Assembly (NCBI GenBank): GCA_019417465.1
Contig: DXVF01000004.1
Span: forward strand, 1-64,000
Direction: 5' to 3'
Length of the DNA: 64,000 bases
Origin: Clostridiales bacterium
GTDB lineage: Bacteria > Bacillota > Clostridia > TANB77 > CAG-508
Position 1 is the stretch's first letter; every line of letters starts with the position of its first letter. The notes under the pieces are model-generated. The model did no database searches and was not told where the DNA came from. It saw only the letters and a program-made list of their open reading frames with translations. The translations under genes were made by a program, and so were the position numbers. Shown piece after piece: positions 8,135 to 18,340 of the stretch.

Positions 8135-9823
8135 ATGAACAAGAAATGGGAATGTTATAATAATAATAACGAAGAAGTAGAAAAAATTGCAAATGAGTTT
8201 AATGTTAGTAAATTACTTGCAACAATATTATCTAATAAAAAGATGTCTAAGAAAGAAGAGATAGAAAAATTTTTAAATCCTACAAGAAATGATTTTCATG
8301 ATCCATTTCTAATGCCAGACATGAAAATAGCAGTAGATAGAATTATAAAAGCAATTGAAACAAAAGAAAAAATTATGATATATGGAGATTATGATGTAGA
8401 TGGTATTACAAGTATAACTGTATTAAAGCAATTCTTAGATGATAGAGGAATAGTGGTAGATACATATATACCAAATAGATTAGATGAAGGATATGGATTA
8501 AATAAAAAAGCAATTGAAAAAATTGCAAAACAAGAATATACTTTAATGATTACAGTTGATTGTGGAATTTCTGGAATAGAGGAAGTTGAATATGCAAATA
8601 GTTTAGGAATAGAAACTATTATAACAGACCATCATGAGCAAGCAGAACTTTTGCCAAATGCATTGGCAGTAGTAGATGCAAAGAGAAAAGATAATAAATA
8701 TCCATTTAATCAATTGGCTGGTGTTGGAGTTGTATTTAAATTAATTCAAGCAATAGGTTCTAGTTTAGGATTAGAGGAGAAAGAATACCTAAAATATTTA
8801 GATCTAGTATGTATTGGAACAATATCAGATATAGTTCCGTTAGTTGATGAAAATAGAGTGATTGCAAAACTAGGATTAAAATTGGTAGAGGTAACAAAAA
8901 ATATTGGATTAAAAACATTATTAGATACAGTAGGATATAAAAAAATTGATTCTATAACTATTTCTTTTGGAGTAGCACCTAGAATTAATGCTTGTGGTAG
9001 AATGGGATATCAAGAAGAAGCTTTAAAACTATTTTTAACAAAGGATCAAGAAGAGGCTAAGGAAATATCTAATAAGTTAAATGAATATAATAAAGAAAGA
9101 CAAGATAAAGAAAAGAAAATTTTTGCTGAGGCAATTGAAAAAATAGAAAAAGGTGAGAAAAATAAATCTTGCATTATTTTAGGTAGTGAAAATTGGCATC
9201 ATGGAGTAATTGGAATTGTTGCTTCAAAGGTAACAGATATGTATTTTAAACCAAGTATATTAATTTGTTTTGAAGAACAAGGAGAAGGAAAAGGTTCTGG
9301 AAGAAGTATTCCTGGTTTTGATTTACATGAGGCACTTACTAAATGTGATAAATATATTGAAAAATTTGGTGGACATTCAATGGCTATAGGAATAACAGTA
9401 AAAAAGGATAATTTTGAAGAATTTAAAAAAGAATTCGAAGAGTATGCTAAAAATAGTAATATTGATAAAATTATTCCAATTATTTATATAGATGAAGAAA
9501 TTACTCAAAAAGATATTAATTTAAAAGCAGTACAAGAATTACAATTATTAGAGCCATTTGGAGAAGGTAACAAAATGCCACTTTTCTTATATAAAAATTT
9601 AAAAATAGACTCAATTAGAGCTTTATCTGAAGGGAAACATTTAAAATTAACATTAAAAGATGATAATATGGTTATTGATGCTATTGGATTTAATATGGGA
9701 GAGTATACAAATGAATTTTTAATAGGTGATAAAATAGATATAGTAGGAAATTTAGAGATTAATAATTTTAATGGAATAGAAAAAGTACAAATAAATTTAA
9801 AAGATATTAGAATGTCTTATTAG
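8135..9823 (+). CDS. recJ: Single-stranded-DNA exonuclease RecJ
   Basis: RecJ degrades single-stranded DNA 5'-3' in recombinational and mismatch repair. The DHH domain shows MIYGDYDVDGITS (motif I), TVDCGISG, TDHHE (DHH motif) and the GRMGYQEEAL segment. The DHHA1 domain shows GSGRSIPGFDLHEAL and GGHSMAIGITV. The OB-like C-terminus follows. At 562 residues it has the usual compact bacterial length. AGGAG precedes the ATG. The stop codon lies inside a long inverted repeat, and relA follows about 115 bases later. Confidence 0.93.
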   Translation: MNKKWECYNNNNEEVEKIANEFNVSKLLATILSNKKMSKKEEIEKFLNPTRNDFHDPFLMPDMKIAVDRIIKAIETKEKIMIYGDYDVDGITSITVLKQFLDDRGIVVDTYIPNRLDEGYGLNKKAIEKIAKQEYTLMITVDCGISGIEEVEYANSLGIETIITDHHEQAELLPNALAVVDAKRKDNKYPFNQLAGVGVVFKLIQAIGSSLGLEEKEYLKYLDLVCIGTISDIVPLVDENRVIAKLGLKLVEVTKNIGLKTLLDTVGYKKIDSITISFGVAPRINACGRMGYQEEALKLFLTKDQEEAKEISNKLNEYNKERQDKEKKIFAEAIEKIEKGEKNKSCIILGSENWHHGVIGIVASKVTDMYFKPSILICFEEQGEGKGSGRSIPGFDLHEALTKCDKYIEKFGGHSMAIGITVKKDNFEEFKKEFEEYAKNSNIDKIIPIIYIDEEITQKDINLKAVQELQLLEPFGEGNKMPLFLYKNLKIDSIRALSEGKHLKLTLKDDNMVIDAIGFNMGEYTNEFLIGDKIDIVGNLEINNFNGIEKVQINLKDIRMSY

Positions 9824-9923
9824 TGACCCACAGGAACGTACCTTTTGGGTCAAAGTAAGTTGACAGAAGCGAAAAATTTGAACTTTTTATTTTGACCCAA
9901 AAGGTACGTACTTGTGGGTCACT
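9822..9923. repeat. Long inverted repeat between recJ and relA
   Basis: Arms of about 33 bases start AGTGACCCACAGGAACGTAC and its near-complement and enclose roughly 35 bases. The left arm begins within the recJ stop codon, and the right arm ends a few bases before the relA ribosome site. It could be a MITE-like insertion or a strong hairpin that shapes the recJ-relA transcript. Confidence 0.8.
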
Positions 9924-9937
9924 AAGGGGGGATGTTA

Positions 9938-12131
9938 ATGTCAGAGATAAAAGATGTAACAATAGATGATATTATAAAAAAAATGAAACAAAATAAAAGA
10001 AAAACAGATACAAAAATAATAGCAAGAGCTTACGAATATGCTAAAAGTCACCATGGTGACCAATTAAGAAAATCTGGCGAACCATATATTATACATCCAT
10101 TGCAAGTTGCGTATATACTTGCAAACTTAGAGCTTGATGAAAGCACGATATGTGCAGCATTATTACATGATGTCGCAGAGGATACGGATGTAACTATAAG
10201 AGACATTGCAAAAGAATTTAGTGAAGAAATAGCTCGGGATGGTTGATGGAGTAACGAAACTTGGAAAATTAAATTATACAAGTGCAGAAGAACAACAAGT
10301 GGAAAATTATAGAAAAATGTTTCTTGCTATGGGAAGAGACATTAGAGTTATATTAATAAAACTTGCAGATAGACTTCATAATATGAGAACTTTAAAATTT
10401 CTTAAAAGAGACAGGCAAATAGCAATAGCAAAAGAGACAATGGATTTATATGCTCCACTTGCAAATCGTCTTGGTATGTATAGTTTAAAATGGGAACTTG
10501 AAGATTTATCTTTTAAATACTTATATCCAGAAGATTTTAAAGAAATTGTAGAAGGAATAGATAAAAAAAGAGAAGAACGATTAGAATTTATTGATAAAAT
10601 AATGGACGAGATAAGACATGAGCTTAAAAAAGAAAAAATTGAAGCGGAAATAACAGGAAGAGCAAAACATTTATATAGTATATATAGAAAAATGAAGAGA
10701 GATGGAAAAGATTTAGATCAAATTTATGATTTATTTGCTTTAAGAATTTTAGTTAATTCTGTAAAAGATTGTTATGCTGCTTTAGGTGTTGTACATGAAT
10801 TATATAATCCTATGCCAGGAAGATTTAAAGACTATATTGCGGTTCCAAAACCAAATATGTATCAATCTTTGCATACTACACTTATTGGCCCAAAAGGTAC
10901 ACCTTTTGAAGTACAAATTCGTACATGGGATATGCATAGAATCGCTGAATTTGGTATTGCTGCACACTGGGCATATAAAGAAGCAAATAAAGATAAGAAG
11001 ACATCAGTTATAGTAAATGAAGACAAACTTGCTTGGCTTCGCGAAACATTAGAATGGCAAAAAGATATGCAAGATCCACAAGAGTTTTTAAATACATTAA
11101 AAACAGAATTATTTGAAGATGAAGTATATGTATTTACACCAAAAGGACAAATAAAAGTATTACCAAGAGGAAGCTCGCCAATAGATTTTGCATATAGTAT
11201 TCATGAACAAATAGGACACCATATGACAGGAGCTAAGATAAATAGTAAAATGATGCCTATTATTACACATCTTCATAATGGAGATATTGTAGAAATTATT
11301 ACTTCCGAACAAGCAAAAGGTCCAAGCAGAGATTGGCTAAAATTTGTCAAAAGTTCAAGTGCAAAAAACAAAATTCAAGGATGGTTTAAGAAAAACCAAA
11401 GAGAAGAAAATATAGTAAAAGGTAAAGATTTAGTAGAAAAGGAAATAAAAAGATTAGGTATTAGTTATTCTGAAGTTTTTAAAACAGAATTTATAAATGC
11501 TGCATTAAATAGATATAAATTTAATAATATAGATGATATGTATTCAAGTGTAGGATTTGGAGCAATATCAGCAGGCAAAGTAATTGCAAGAATGTTAGAA
11601 GAATATAGAAAAGAACATGACTCAGATAATTTAGAAGAAAAATTGCAAGAATTGTCTAAAGAAAAAGCTATTCGTTCTAAACCTTCTAGTGTAGGAATTG
11701 TAGTAGAGGGAATTGATAACTGTTTAGTGAGACTTTCAAAGTGCTGTAATCCTGTTCCAGGAGATGAAGTTGTAGGATTTATTACACGAGGAAGAGGCGT
11801 ATCTGTACATCGTAAAGACTGTGTAAATATGAAAGATCTAGTTAGCCAAGATGAAAGAATGATAGATGTCTACTGGTATAATGAACCAAAAGCTTCTTAT
11901 AGTGTAGATATAGAAATATATGCAAATGATAGAACTGGATTATTATCAGATATAATAAAGGAAATTGGTAATAACAAATGTAAGCTAGTGGGAGTGAATT
12001 CTAAGGCTAATAAAGAAAGAATTGCTATAACAGAAATAACAATAGAAGTTGAGAACTTAGAAGAACTAAACAAAATTTTAAAAAACTTAAGAAAAATAGA
12101 TAGTGTTTATGAAGTTAATAGAAAGAAATAA
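9938..12131 (+). CDS. relA: RelA/SpoT (p)ppGpp synthetase-hydrolase, CGGG-recoded
   Basis: The bifunctional stringent-response enzyme makes and degrades (p)ppGpp. Visible parts are the HD hydrolase domain (HPLQVAYILANL, LLHDVAEDTD), the synthetase domain (DLFALRILV, RFKDYIAVPKPNMYQSLHT), the TGS domain (VYVFTPKGQIKVLPRGSSPIDFAY) and the C-terminal ACT domain. The frame breaks in the HD domain at CGGG 10235-10238. One residue for CGGG gives EEIA-G-MVDGVTKLGKL and a 730-residue protein of normal length. ATG at 9938 follows the GGGGGG site better than 9932. An MBL hydrolase and hisS follow closely, probably one operon. Confidence 0.93.
10235..10238 (+). other. CGGG recoding site, relA
   Basis: In-frame CGG in EEIA-(CGGG)-MVDGVTKL. 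Triplet reading gives RDG and a TGA stop two codons later, which would remove the synthetase, TGS and ACT domains. Confidence 0.9.
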
Positions 12132-12148
12132 AAGAAGGAATGTTAAAA

Positions 12149-12802
12149 ATGATACTAAAGAGAATTAAAGTAATAGCAATGTTAAATGAAGCTACAAATT
12201 GTTATATAGTACAAGATGAGAATTCAAGAGAAACTATGGTAATAGATCCAGGTGCAGAATCAGATAAAATTATAGAGATGTTAGAAGTACTAGATGCAAA
12301 TTTAAAGTATATTTATTTAACACATTGCCATGGTGATCATATAGGTGCTGTAAATGATATAAAAGCTAAAAAGGGTGGTAAGATTTTAATTCATAGATTT
12401 GATGCAGAAGGATTATATAGAGATGATATTAGTTTATGTTCATATATAGGAATAGAGCCTCCAAAAGAATTAGAAGCAGATTCGAGGGTGGACGATGGTG
12501 ATTTAATCCATGTTGGTAGTTTAGAATTTAGAGTGATTCATACACCAGGTCATACAAAAGGTGGAAGTTCACTATATTGTGAAAATGAAAATATGATTTT
12601 TTCTGGTGATACAATTTTTAGAGGAACTTGGGGAAGAACAGATTTGCCAACAGGTAGTTTTACTGATATTATAAGTTCTATTATGAAAAAAATTTTGGTT
12701 CTGCCAGATGAGACGATTATTTATCCAGGACATGGAAAATCTACAAAAGTAAAAGAAGAAAAACCAATTTATTATGACTTACAAGAAAGACGAGATATGT
12801 GA
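12149..12802 (+). CDS. MBL-fold metallohydrolase (glyoxalase II-like)
   Basis: The metallo-beta-lactamase fold is shown by YLTHCHGDHIGAV (HxHxDH), HTPGHTKGGSS, FSGDTIFRGTWGRTDLPTG and the final YPGHGKST. These residues bind two metal ions. Proteins of this kind are annotated as hydroxyacylglutathione hydrolase-like, but the substrate is unknown. It sits between relA and hisS with short spacers, a common arrangement in Clostridia. ATG at 12149 is preferred over 12140 because AAGGA is too near the first. Confidence 0.82.
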   Translation: MILKRIKVIAMLNEATNCYIVQDENSRETMVIDPGAESDKIIEMLEVLDANLKYIYLTHCHGDHIGAVNDIKAKKGGKILIHRFDAEGLYRDDISLCSYIGIEPPKELEADSRVDDGDLIHVGSLEFRVIHTPGHTKGGSSLYCENENMIFSGDTIFRGTWGRTDLPTGSFTDIISSIMKKILVLPDETIIYPGHGKSTKVKEEKPIYYDLQERRDM

Positions 12803-12815
12803 GGAGGGAGTATAA

Positions 12816-14069
12816 ATGATACAAAAACCAAAAGGAACTAAAGATATATTGCCGAGCGAAATATATAAATGGCAATATATTGAATCTAAAGTAAAAAATA
12901 TATTTGAGAATTATGGTTTTAAAGAAATTAGAGTTCCAGTATTTGAAAATACAGAATTATTTCAAAGAGGTGTTGGAGATACTACAGATGTTGTGCAAAA
13001 AGAAATGTACACATTTGATGATAAAGGTGGAAGAAGTATTACTTTAAGACCTGAAGGTACAGCTGGTGTTGTTAGATCATACATAGAAAATGGAATGGCT
13101 AGTTTTCCTTCACCAGTAAAACTATGGTATAACATGGCAATGTATAGATATGAAAATGTTCAAAAAGGTAGACTTAGAGAATTTCACCAAATAGGTGCTG
13201 AAATGTTTTCTACATCATCATATTTAGCTGATGTAGAAATTATAACAATGGCTAGTAAGATTTTCAAAGTTTTAAATATACCAAATGTAAAATTAACTAT
13301 TAATAGTATTGGATGTCCTACATGTAGAAAAAAATATCAAGAAGCATTAAAAGAATTTATCTGGCCAAGATTGGATATGTATTGCGATACATGTAAAACA
13401 AGGTTTGAAAAAAATCCAATGAGAATCTTAGATTGCAAAGAAAGAAAATGTAAAGAATTAAACATAGGTGCACCTGTTATATTAGATTACTTATGTGAGG
13501 AATGTAAAACTCATTTCGAAAATGTAAAAAATATGCTAGATAAACTAGGTATAGAATATATAGTAGATTCTGGAATTGTAAGAGGATTGGATTATTATAC
13601 AAAAACTGTATTCGAATTTATTTCAGAAGAAGAAGGATATACAGTATTAGCAGGTGGAAGATATGATGGATTAGTAAAAGAGTTAGATGGAGCAGATACT
13701 CCTGCTATTGGTTTTGCTATGGGGATAGAAAGATTAGTAGAAGTTTACGAAAAATATAATAAAGATAATATGATTCAAGATAAAAATATGTCTTTATATA
13801 TAGCATATATTGGAGATGAAGCAAATATATTTGCAACTAAATTAGTAGAGGATTTAAGAGATATAGGGGTATTTGTAGAAAAAGATGTTACAGAAAAAAG
13901 TTTAAAAGCACAACTTAAATATGCAGATAAAAAAAATAGTAAATATGTAATTATTATTGGTGAAGATGAAATAAAAAATGGTGAAGCTAAAATAAAAGAG
14001 ATGGTTTCAGGAAAAGAAGAGAACATAAAGTTAGAAGTGGAAGAAATAAAAAAATATTTAAATAATTAA
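12816..14069 (+). CDS. hisS: Histidyl-tRNA synthetase
   Basis: HisRS charges tRNA-His. Class II motifs are visible: motif 2 in WYNMAMYRYENVQKGRLREFHQ, the histidine-specific GLDYYTKTVFEF, and AGGRYDGLVKELDG, followed by the motif 3 segment AIGFAMGIERL. A HisRS anticodon-binding domain closes the protein. The insert between residues about 165 and 230 has cysteine pairs (CPTC, CDTC, CEEC). At 417 residues it is full length. GGAGGGAG precedes the ATG, 13 bases after the MBL gene. Confidence 0.95.
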   Translation: MIQKPKGTKDILPSEIYKWQYIESKVKNIFENYGFKEIRVPVFENTELFQRGVGDTTDVVQKEMYTFDDKGGRSITLRPEGTAGVVRSYIENGMASFPSPVKLWYNMAMYRYENVQKGRLREFHQIGAEMFSTSSYLADVEIITMASKIFKVLNIPNVKLTINSIGCPTCRKKYQEALKEFIWPRLDMYCDTCKTRFEKNPMRILDCKERKCKELNIGAPVILDYLCEECKTHFENVKNMLDKLGIEYIVDSGIVRGLDYYTKTVFEFISEEEGYTVLAGGRYDGLVKELDGADTPAIGFAMGIERLVEVYEKYNKDNMIQDKNMSLYIAYIGDEANIFATKLVEDLRDIGVFVEKDVTEKSLKAQLKYADKKNSKYVIIIGEDEIKNGEAKIKEMVSGKEENIKLEVEEIKKYLNN

Positions 14070-14141
14070 TTTAAATTATCATATTCTCTTAAGTACAAGC
14101 ATATATTTATATATAAGAGCTTGTAGACAAAGGAGAAAAGT

Positions 14142-15297
14142 ATGGTAAATGTAACAGTTATAAATAGAAAAGATGCAATAAAATATCTAGTAAGAATTGG
14201 AATAGCTATTATTATAGTTGGTGTTCTTACTAGATATTTTTCAGGACTTAAGGAAACAGATATTTCTAAAATAGCTAAACAAAAAGAAGAAAATCAAAAT
14301 GCTTTTATCAGCTGCTTAGATGATACGATTCCTACAATAGAACAGGTAAATATGGGAGAAAATATAACTACTGAGAATAATTCTGCAACACCTTTAAAAT
14401 TAGCATTAAGTCAGGAATTGGGAGTATTAGATTCTATAGAGAAAAAATATATTAGTGAAACTAGCGAACAACTAAAGGATGAATCTAGCATAACGAGTGA
14501 AGATTTAGAAGAGCAAAATAGAATAAATGAAGTACAGACAGGTTTAACAACAGAAGTACAGCCGAGTAATGTACCAACAAAATATACAAATACTTATAAT
14601 AATGTACAAATAAAAAATGAAAGCAAATATTCTTTAACAGAAGAGATGTTATCTACAGATGGAATAACTGTTAACAGTAAAAATATATTAATTTTCCATA
14701 CACATACATGTGAAAGTTATACACCAACTGAAAACTATAATTATAATCAAACAGGTAATTTTAGGACTACAGATTTAAATTTTTCGGTTGCACGAGTAGG
14801 AACAGAGTTACAAAACCAGCTAAAATTCTATGGATATAATGTAATTCATGATACGACATATCATGATTATCCAGCATATTCTGGGTCATATGGAAGATCT
14901 TTAACAACAGTACAAAATCTATTAAAAACTAATAAAGATTTTGATGTTGTGTTTGATATACATAGAGATGCTATAGCAGATAGCACTTATGCTCCAACTG
15001 TAAAAATTCGGTGATGAATATGTATCACAATTGATGTTTGTAATTGGAACAGATGGTTCAGGACTAGAACATAATAATTGGGTACAGAATTTGAAATTTG
15101 CAATAAAGGTTCAAGAGAAAGCAAATGAAATGTATCCAGGATTATTTAGGCCAATGATCGTAAGAAATTCAAGATATAACCAACATTTATCTAAAGCTGC
15201 TAGTATTATTGAGGTGGGGGCAACTGGTAATACGTTAGAGCAATCGAATAATAGTATGAAGTATCTAGCAAAAGTTCTTAGTGAAGTTATGAAATAA
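14142..15297 (+). CDS. spoIIP: Stage II sporulation protein P, CGGT-recoded
   Basis: SpoIIP is a membrane-anchored peptidoglycan amidase/endopeptidase that thins the septal wall during engulfment. The protein has one N-terminal membrane segment (residues about 17-33), a long linker and an amidase_3-like domain with ILIFHTHTCESY and VVFDIHRDAI, whose His and Glu residues bind zinc. The frame breaks at CGGT 15009-15012. One Gly gives PTVKI-G-DEYVSQLMFVIGTD, and the second half carries the conserved IEVGATGNTLEQ end. Decoded length is 384 residues. AAGGAG precedes the ATG. Confidence 0.9.
15009..15012 (+). other. CGGT recoding site, spoIIP
   Basis: In-frame CGG followed by TGA TGA in the triplet frame. 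Four-base reading gives VKI-G-DEYVSQLMF and keeps the catalytic C-terminal part. Confidence 0.9.
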
Positions 15298-15505
15298 ACG
15301 TTGATTGATAATGTTTTGCTTTTTTTAATCTATATATCAACTGTTTTCAGCAAGCTATATAAAAGAATTATTGTGTAACAAATAGACACTTTATTTTGTA
15401 ATTTTTTATTGCATAACGATGATATTTAATATAAAATTAAAAACAATAAAGTGTAACAATATTTGTGTTAAGTTACATATATACAAAAGAAAGGTGTGAG
15501 TTTAA

Positions 15506-16831
15506 ATGTCTAATATAAAACTAGATTTTAAAAACAGTAGTGTGAATGACAAAACTATTATGTTATACAAATATAGAGTAGAAGAAGTACATAATAAACT
15601 ACAAGAAAATGCTAAAAAAGATGATGCATTTTTAGGGTGGTTAGACTTACCTAAAAATTATGATAAAAAAGAATTTGATAAGATAAAGAAATGTGCTAAA
15701 AAGATACAAGAATCATCAGACATATTATTAGTAATAGGTATAGGAGGTTCTTACTTAGGTGCAAGAGCTGTTATAGAATCTTTAACAAATACTTTTTATA
15801 ATATGTTAGATAAAGAACAAAGAAATACTCCTCAAATATTGTATGTAGGAAATAACTTAAGTCCAAATTATTTAAATGATTTAATAGATGTAATAGGAGA
15901 TAAAGATATATCTATTAATGTTATATCAAAATCTGGAACAACAACAGAACCAGCCATTAGCTTTAGATTTTTTAGAGAATTTTTAGAAAGTAAATATGGA
16001 ATAAAAGAGGCAAGAAAGAGAATTTTTGTTACAACAGATAAATCTAAAGGTGCTTTAAAAAAGCTTGCAACTGAAGAAAAATATACAACGTTTGTTATTC
16101 CAGATAATGTGGGAGGCAGATATTCTGTATTAACAGCAGTTGGTTTATTACCAATTGCAGTAGCTGGAATTGATATTGATAAATTAATGCAGGGTGCTAA
16201 ATTTGCATGTGAAAAATATTCTGATCCTAATATAAAATATAATGAATGTTACAAATATGCTGTTGTAAGAAATTCTCTATATAATACTAAAAAAGATATT
16301 GAAATATTAGTTACATATGAACCAAAAATGCATTATATGATAGAATGGTGGAAACAGCTTTATGGTGAAAGTGAAGGAAAAGATAATAAAGGCATTTTTC
16401 CTACAGGAGCAGAGTTTACTACAGACTTACATTCTTTAGGACAGTACATACAAGAGGGGAGAAGAAGTTTATTCGAAACAGTTATTAATATTGAACATAG
16501 CCAAAGTGATATAAAAATAAATTCTGATGAAGATGATTTAGATGGATTAAATTATCTTGCTGGAAAAAAATTATCTTTTGTTAATAAAAAAGCTATGCAA
16601 GGAACTATAAAAGCGCATGTTGATGGTGGGGTTCCTAATATATTAATTAATATAGATGAATTAAATGAAGAAACTATAGGGCAGTTAATATATTTCTTTG
16701 AGAAGGCTTGTGCTGTATCTGGAATGCTTTTAGGTATAAATCCTTTTGATCAACCTGGTGTTGAAAAATATAAAACAAATATGTTTAAATTATTGAATAA
16801 ACCAGGGTATGGGGAAAGTAAGAAAAAATAA
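15506..16831 (+). CDS. pgi: Glucose-6-phosphate isomerase
   Basis: Pgi interconverts glucose 6-phosphate and fructose 6-phosphate. The sugar-phosphate-binding loop LVIGIGGSYLGARA, the ISKSGTTTEPAISFRFF segment, NVGGRYSVLTAVGLLP and TGAEFTTDLHSLGQYIQEG are conserved. At 441 residues it has the Firmicutes length. It stands alone between spoIIP and buk. A spacer of about 200 bases precedes it, with an AAAGGTG ribosome site. It contains no in-frame CGG. Confidence 0.96.
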   Translation: MSNIKLDFKNSSVNDKTIMLYKYRVEEVHNKLQENAKKDDAFLGWLDLPKNYDKKEFDKIKKCAKKIQESSDILLVIGIGGSYLGARAVIESLTNTFYNMLDKEQRNTPQILYVGNNLSPNYLNDLIDVIGDKDISINVISKSGTTTEPAISFRFFREFLESKYGIKEARKRIFVTTDKSKGALKKLATEEKYTTFVIPDNVGGRYSVLTAVGLLPIAVAGIDIDKLMQGAKFACEKYSDPNIKYNECYKYAVVRNSLYNTKKDIEILVTYEPKMHYMIEWWKQLYGESEGKDNKGIFPTGAEFTTDLHSLGQYIQEGRRSLFETVINIEHSQSDIKINSDEDDLDGLNYLAGKKLSFVNKKAMQGTIKAHVDGGVPNILINIDELNEETIGQLIYFFEKACAVSGMLLGINPFDQPGVEKYKTNMFKLLNKPGYGESKKK

Positions 16832-16846
16832 GTTTATAATATAAAT

Positions 16847-16886
16847 AAGATTACAAATTATTTAGGATTTTGTAATCTTATTTTTG
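16847..16886 (+). terminator. Terminator after pgi
   Basis: Stem AAGATTACAAA paired with TTTTGTAATCTT, then ATTTTTG. A typical rho-independent terminator. Confidence 0.85.
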
Positions 16887-16968
16887 TTTTGCTTGACGGT
16901 GGGTAGATTCTTATTATAAAATTGTTATACTTAATTTTAATTTTTACCAATGTGAAAGGATGAAATAT

Positions 16969-18084
16969 ATGGAAAAGTATAGAATATTATCAATAAATCC
17001 AGGCTCTGGGTCAACTAAAATCGCATTATATGATAATGAAGAAGTAATTTTTCAGGAGAGCATATATCATGATGAAAGCGATTTAAAAAAGTTTACAGAA
17101 ATTTCTGAAGAACTTCCATATCGAACAGAAAAGGTATTAGAAACATTAAACAAACATAAAATTTCTTTAGATTCAATAACTGCTTTCGCTGGTAGAGCAG
17201 GAGGGCTTGTTTCTATAAAAGGTGGGGTGTACAAAGTAAATGATAAAATGTTAGAACATGCTAGAATAGGATATACAATGAAACATCAATCTAATTTAGG
17301 TGTTCAAATTGCGTACAATTTAGCTAAAATAAATGAGAAACAAGCATATACAGTAAATCCAGTAACTGTTGATGAATTACAAGATATATCAAGAATAACT
17401 GGAATAAAAGGTGTACATCGTAGTACAATTTTTCATGCACTAAATCAAAAAGAAGTGGCATACCAATATGCTAAAAGTATAGGAAAAAGATATGATGAAC
17501 TAAATCTAATTGTTGTACATTTAGGAAGTGGAATTACTGTAGGAGCTCATAAATTAGGAAAAGTAGTAGATGTAAATAATGCGTTAAATGGAGAAGGTCC
17601 TTTTACAACAAGTAGAACAGGAAGTGTAAATACTTTAACTTTAATGAACATGTGCTTTTCTGGTAAATATACCAAGAATGATATATATGATATAGTTACT
17701 AAAAAAGGTGGATTAACATCTTTGCTTGGAACTAATGATATAAAAAAGGTAGTAAAGCGTATAGAAGACGGGGATAAAGAAGCAAAATTTGTTTTAGATG
17801 CAATGATATATCAAATTGCAAAGCAAATTGGTGCATATAGTGTTAATTTTAAAGGGAATATGGATGCAATTATATTAACAGGAGCAATTGCAAATAGTGA
17901 GTATTTTACTTCTAAATTAAAAGATTATATAGAGTTTTTAGCAAAAGTTGTTGTAATTCCTGGAGAGAAAGAAATGGAAGCACTTTCAAATGGAGTTTTA
18001 AGAGTTTTAAGAGGAGAAGAGGAAGTATTAGAATATACAGGTGAGCCAATTAGTATGTATACTAATGTTTTGAATGAAAAATAG
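16969..18084 (+). CDS. buk: Butyrate kinase
   Basis: The protein is an acetate/butyrate kinase of the ASKHA fold. ILSINPGSGSTKIALY is the N-terminal phosphate-binding motif, and NPVTVDEL, GVHRSTIFHALNQ and VHLGSGITVGAH follow. These patterns and about 370 residues fit Buk better than AckA. Buk makes butyrate and ATP from butyryl phosphate in fermentation. No phosphotransbutyrylase gene is in the window, so branched-chain acyl kinase is also possible. ATG at 16969 has the GAAAGGA site eight bases upstream. Confidence 0.85.
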   Translation: MEKYRILSINPGSGSTKIALYDNEEVIFQESIYHDESDLKKFTEISEELPYRTEKVLETLNKHKISLDSITAFAGRAGGLVSIKGGVYKVNDKMLEHARIGYTMKHQSNLGVQIAYNLAKINEKQAYTVNPVTVDELQDISRITGIKGVHRSTIFHALNQKEVAYQYAKSIGKRYDELNLIVVHLGSGITVGAHKLGKVVDVNNALNGEGPFTTSRTGSVNTLTLMNMCFSGKYTKNDIYDIVTKKGGLTSLLGTNDIKKVVKRIEDGDKEAKFVLDAMIYQIAKQIGAYSVNFKGNMDAIILTGAIANSEYFTSKLKDYIEFLAKVVVIPGEKEMEALSNGVLRVLRGEEEVLEYTGEPISMYTNVLNEK

Positions 18085-18107
18085 TATATTGAATTTTAAT
18101 AAAACAT

Positions 18108-18146
18108 AAAAAAATCGTTACATCAAATCGGCGTGACGATTTTTTT
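18108..18146 (+). terminator. Terminator after buk
   Basis: Stem AAAAAATCGT and ACGATTTTTTT around a loop of 17 bases, with a long T run. Confidence 0.85.
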
Positions 18147-18235
18147 ATATAATAGGAAAGTTCTATTATAGAGTAAAATTTAACTAACATGTCTTTCCTA
18201 TTATATAAAAATAATTGTACACAATTTTAATTTTT
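18146..18235. repeat. Intergenic hairpin element, copy 1
   Basis: A perfect 15-base-pair inverted repeat (TATATAATAGGAAAG and its complement) encloses AGAGTAAAATTTAACTAAC. It is followed by TATAAAAATAATTGTACAC. A related element stands at 24029-24117. In both cases it directly follows a terminator. It could be a small MITE or a structured RNA. I do not recognise it. Confidence 0.55.
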
Positions 18236-18340
18236 TCTGTGAATGTTATTCTATATTTTTTTATGGAATTATAGATTATTTATATATTAAATGATAAAAT
18301 TATCTTAATAAAAAATAATATTTGTAGAGGAGGAATTATA

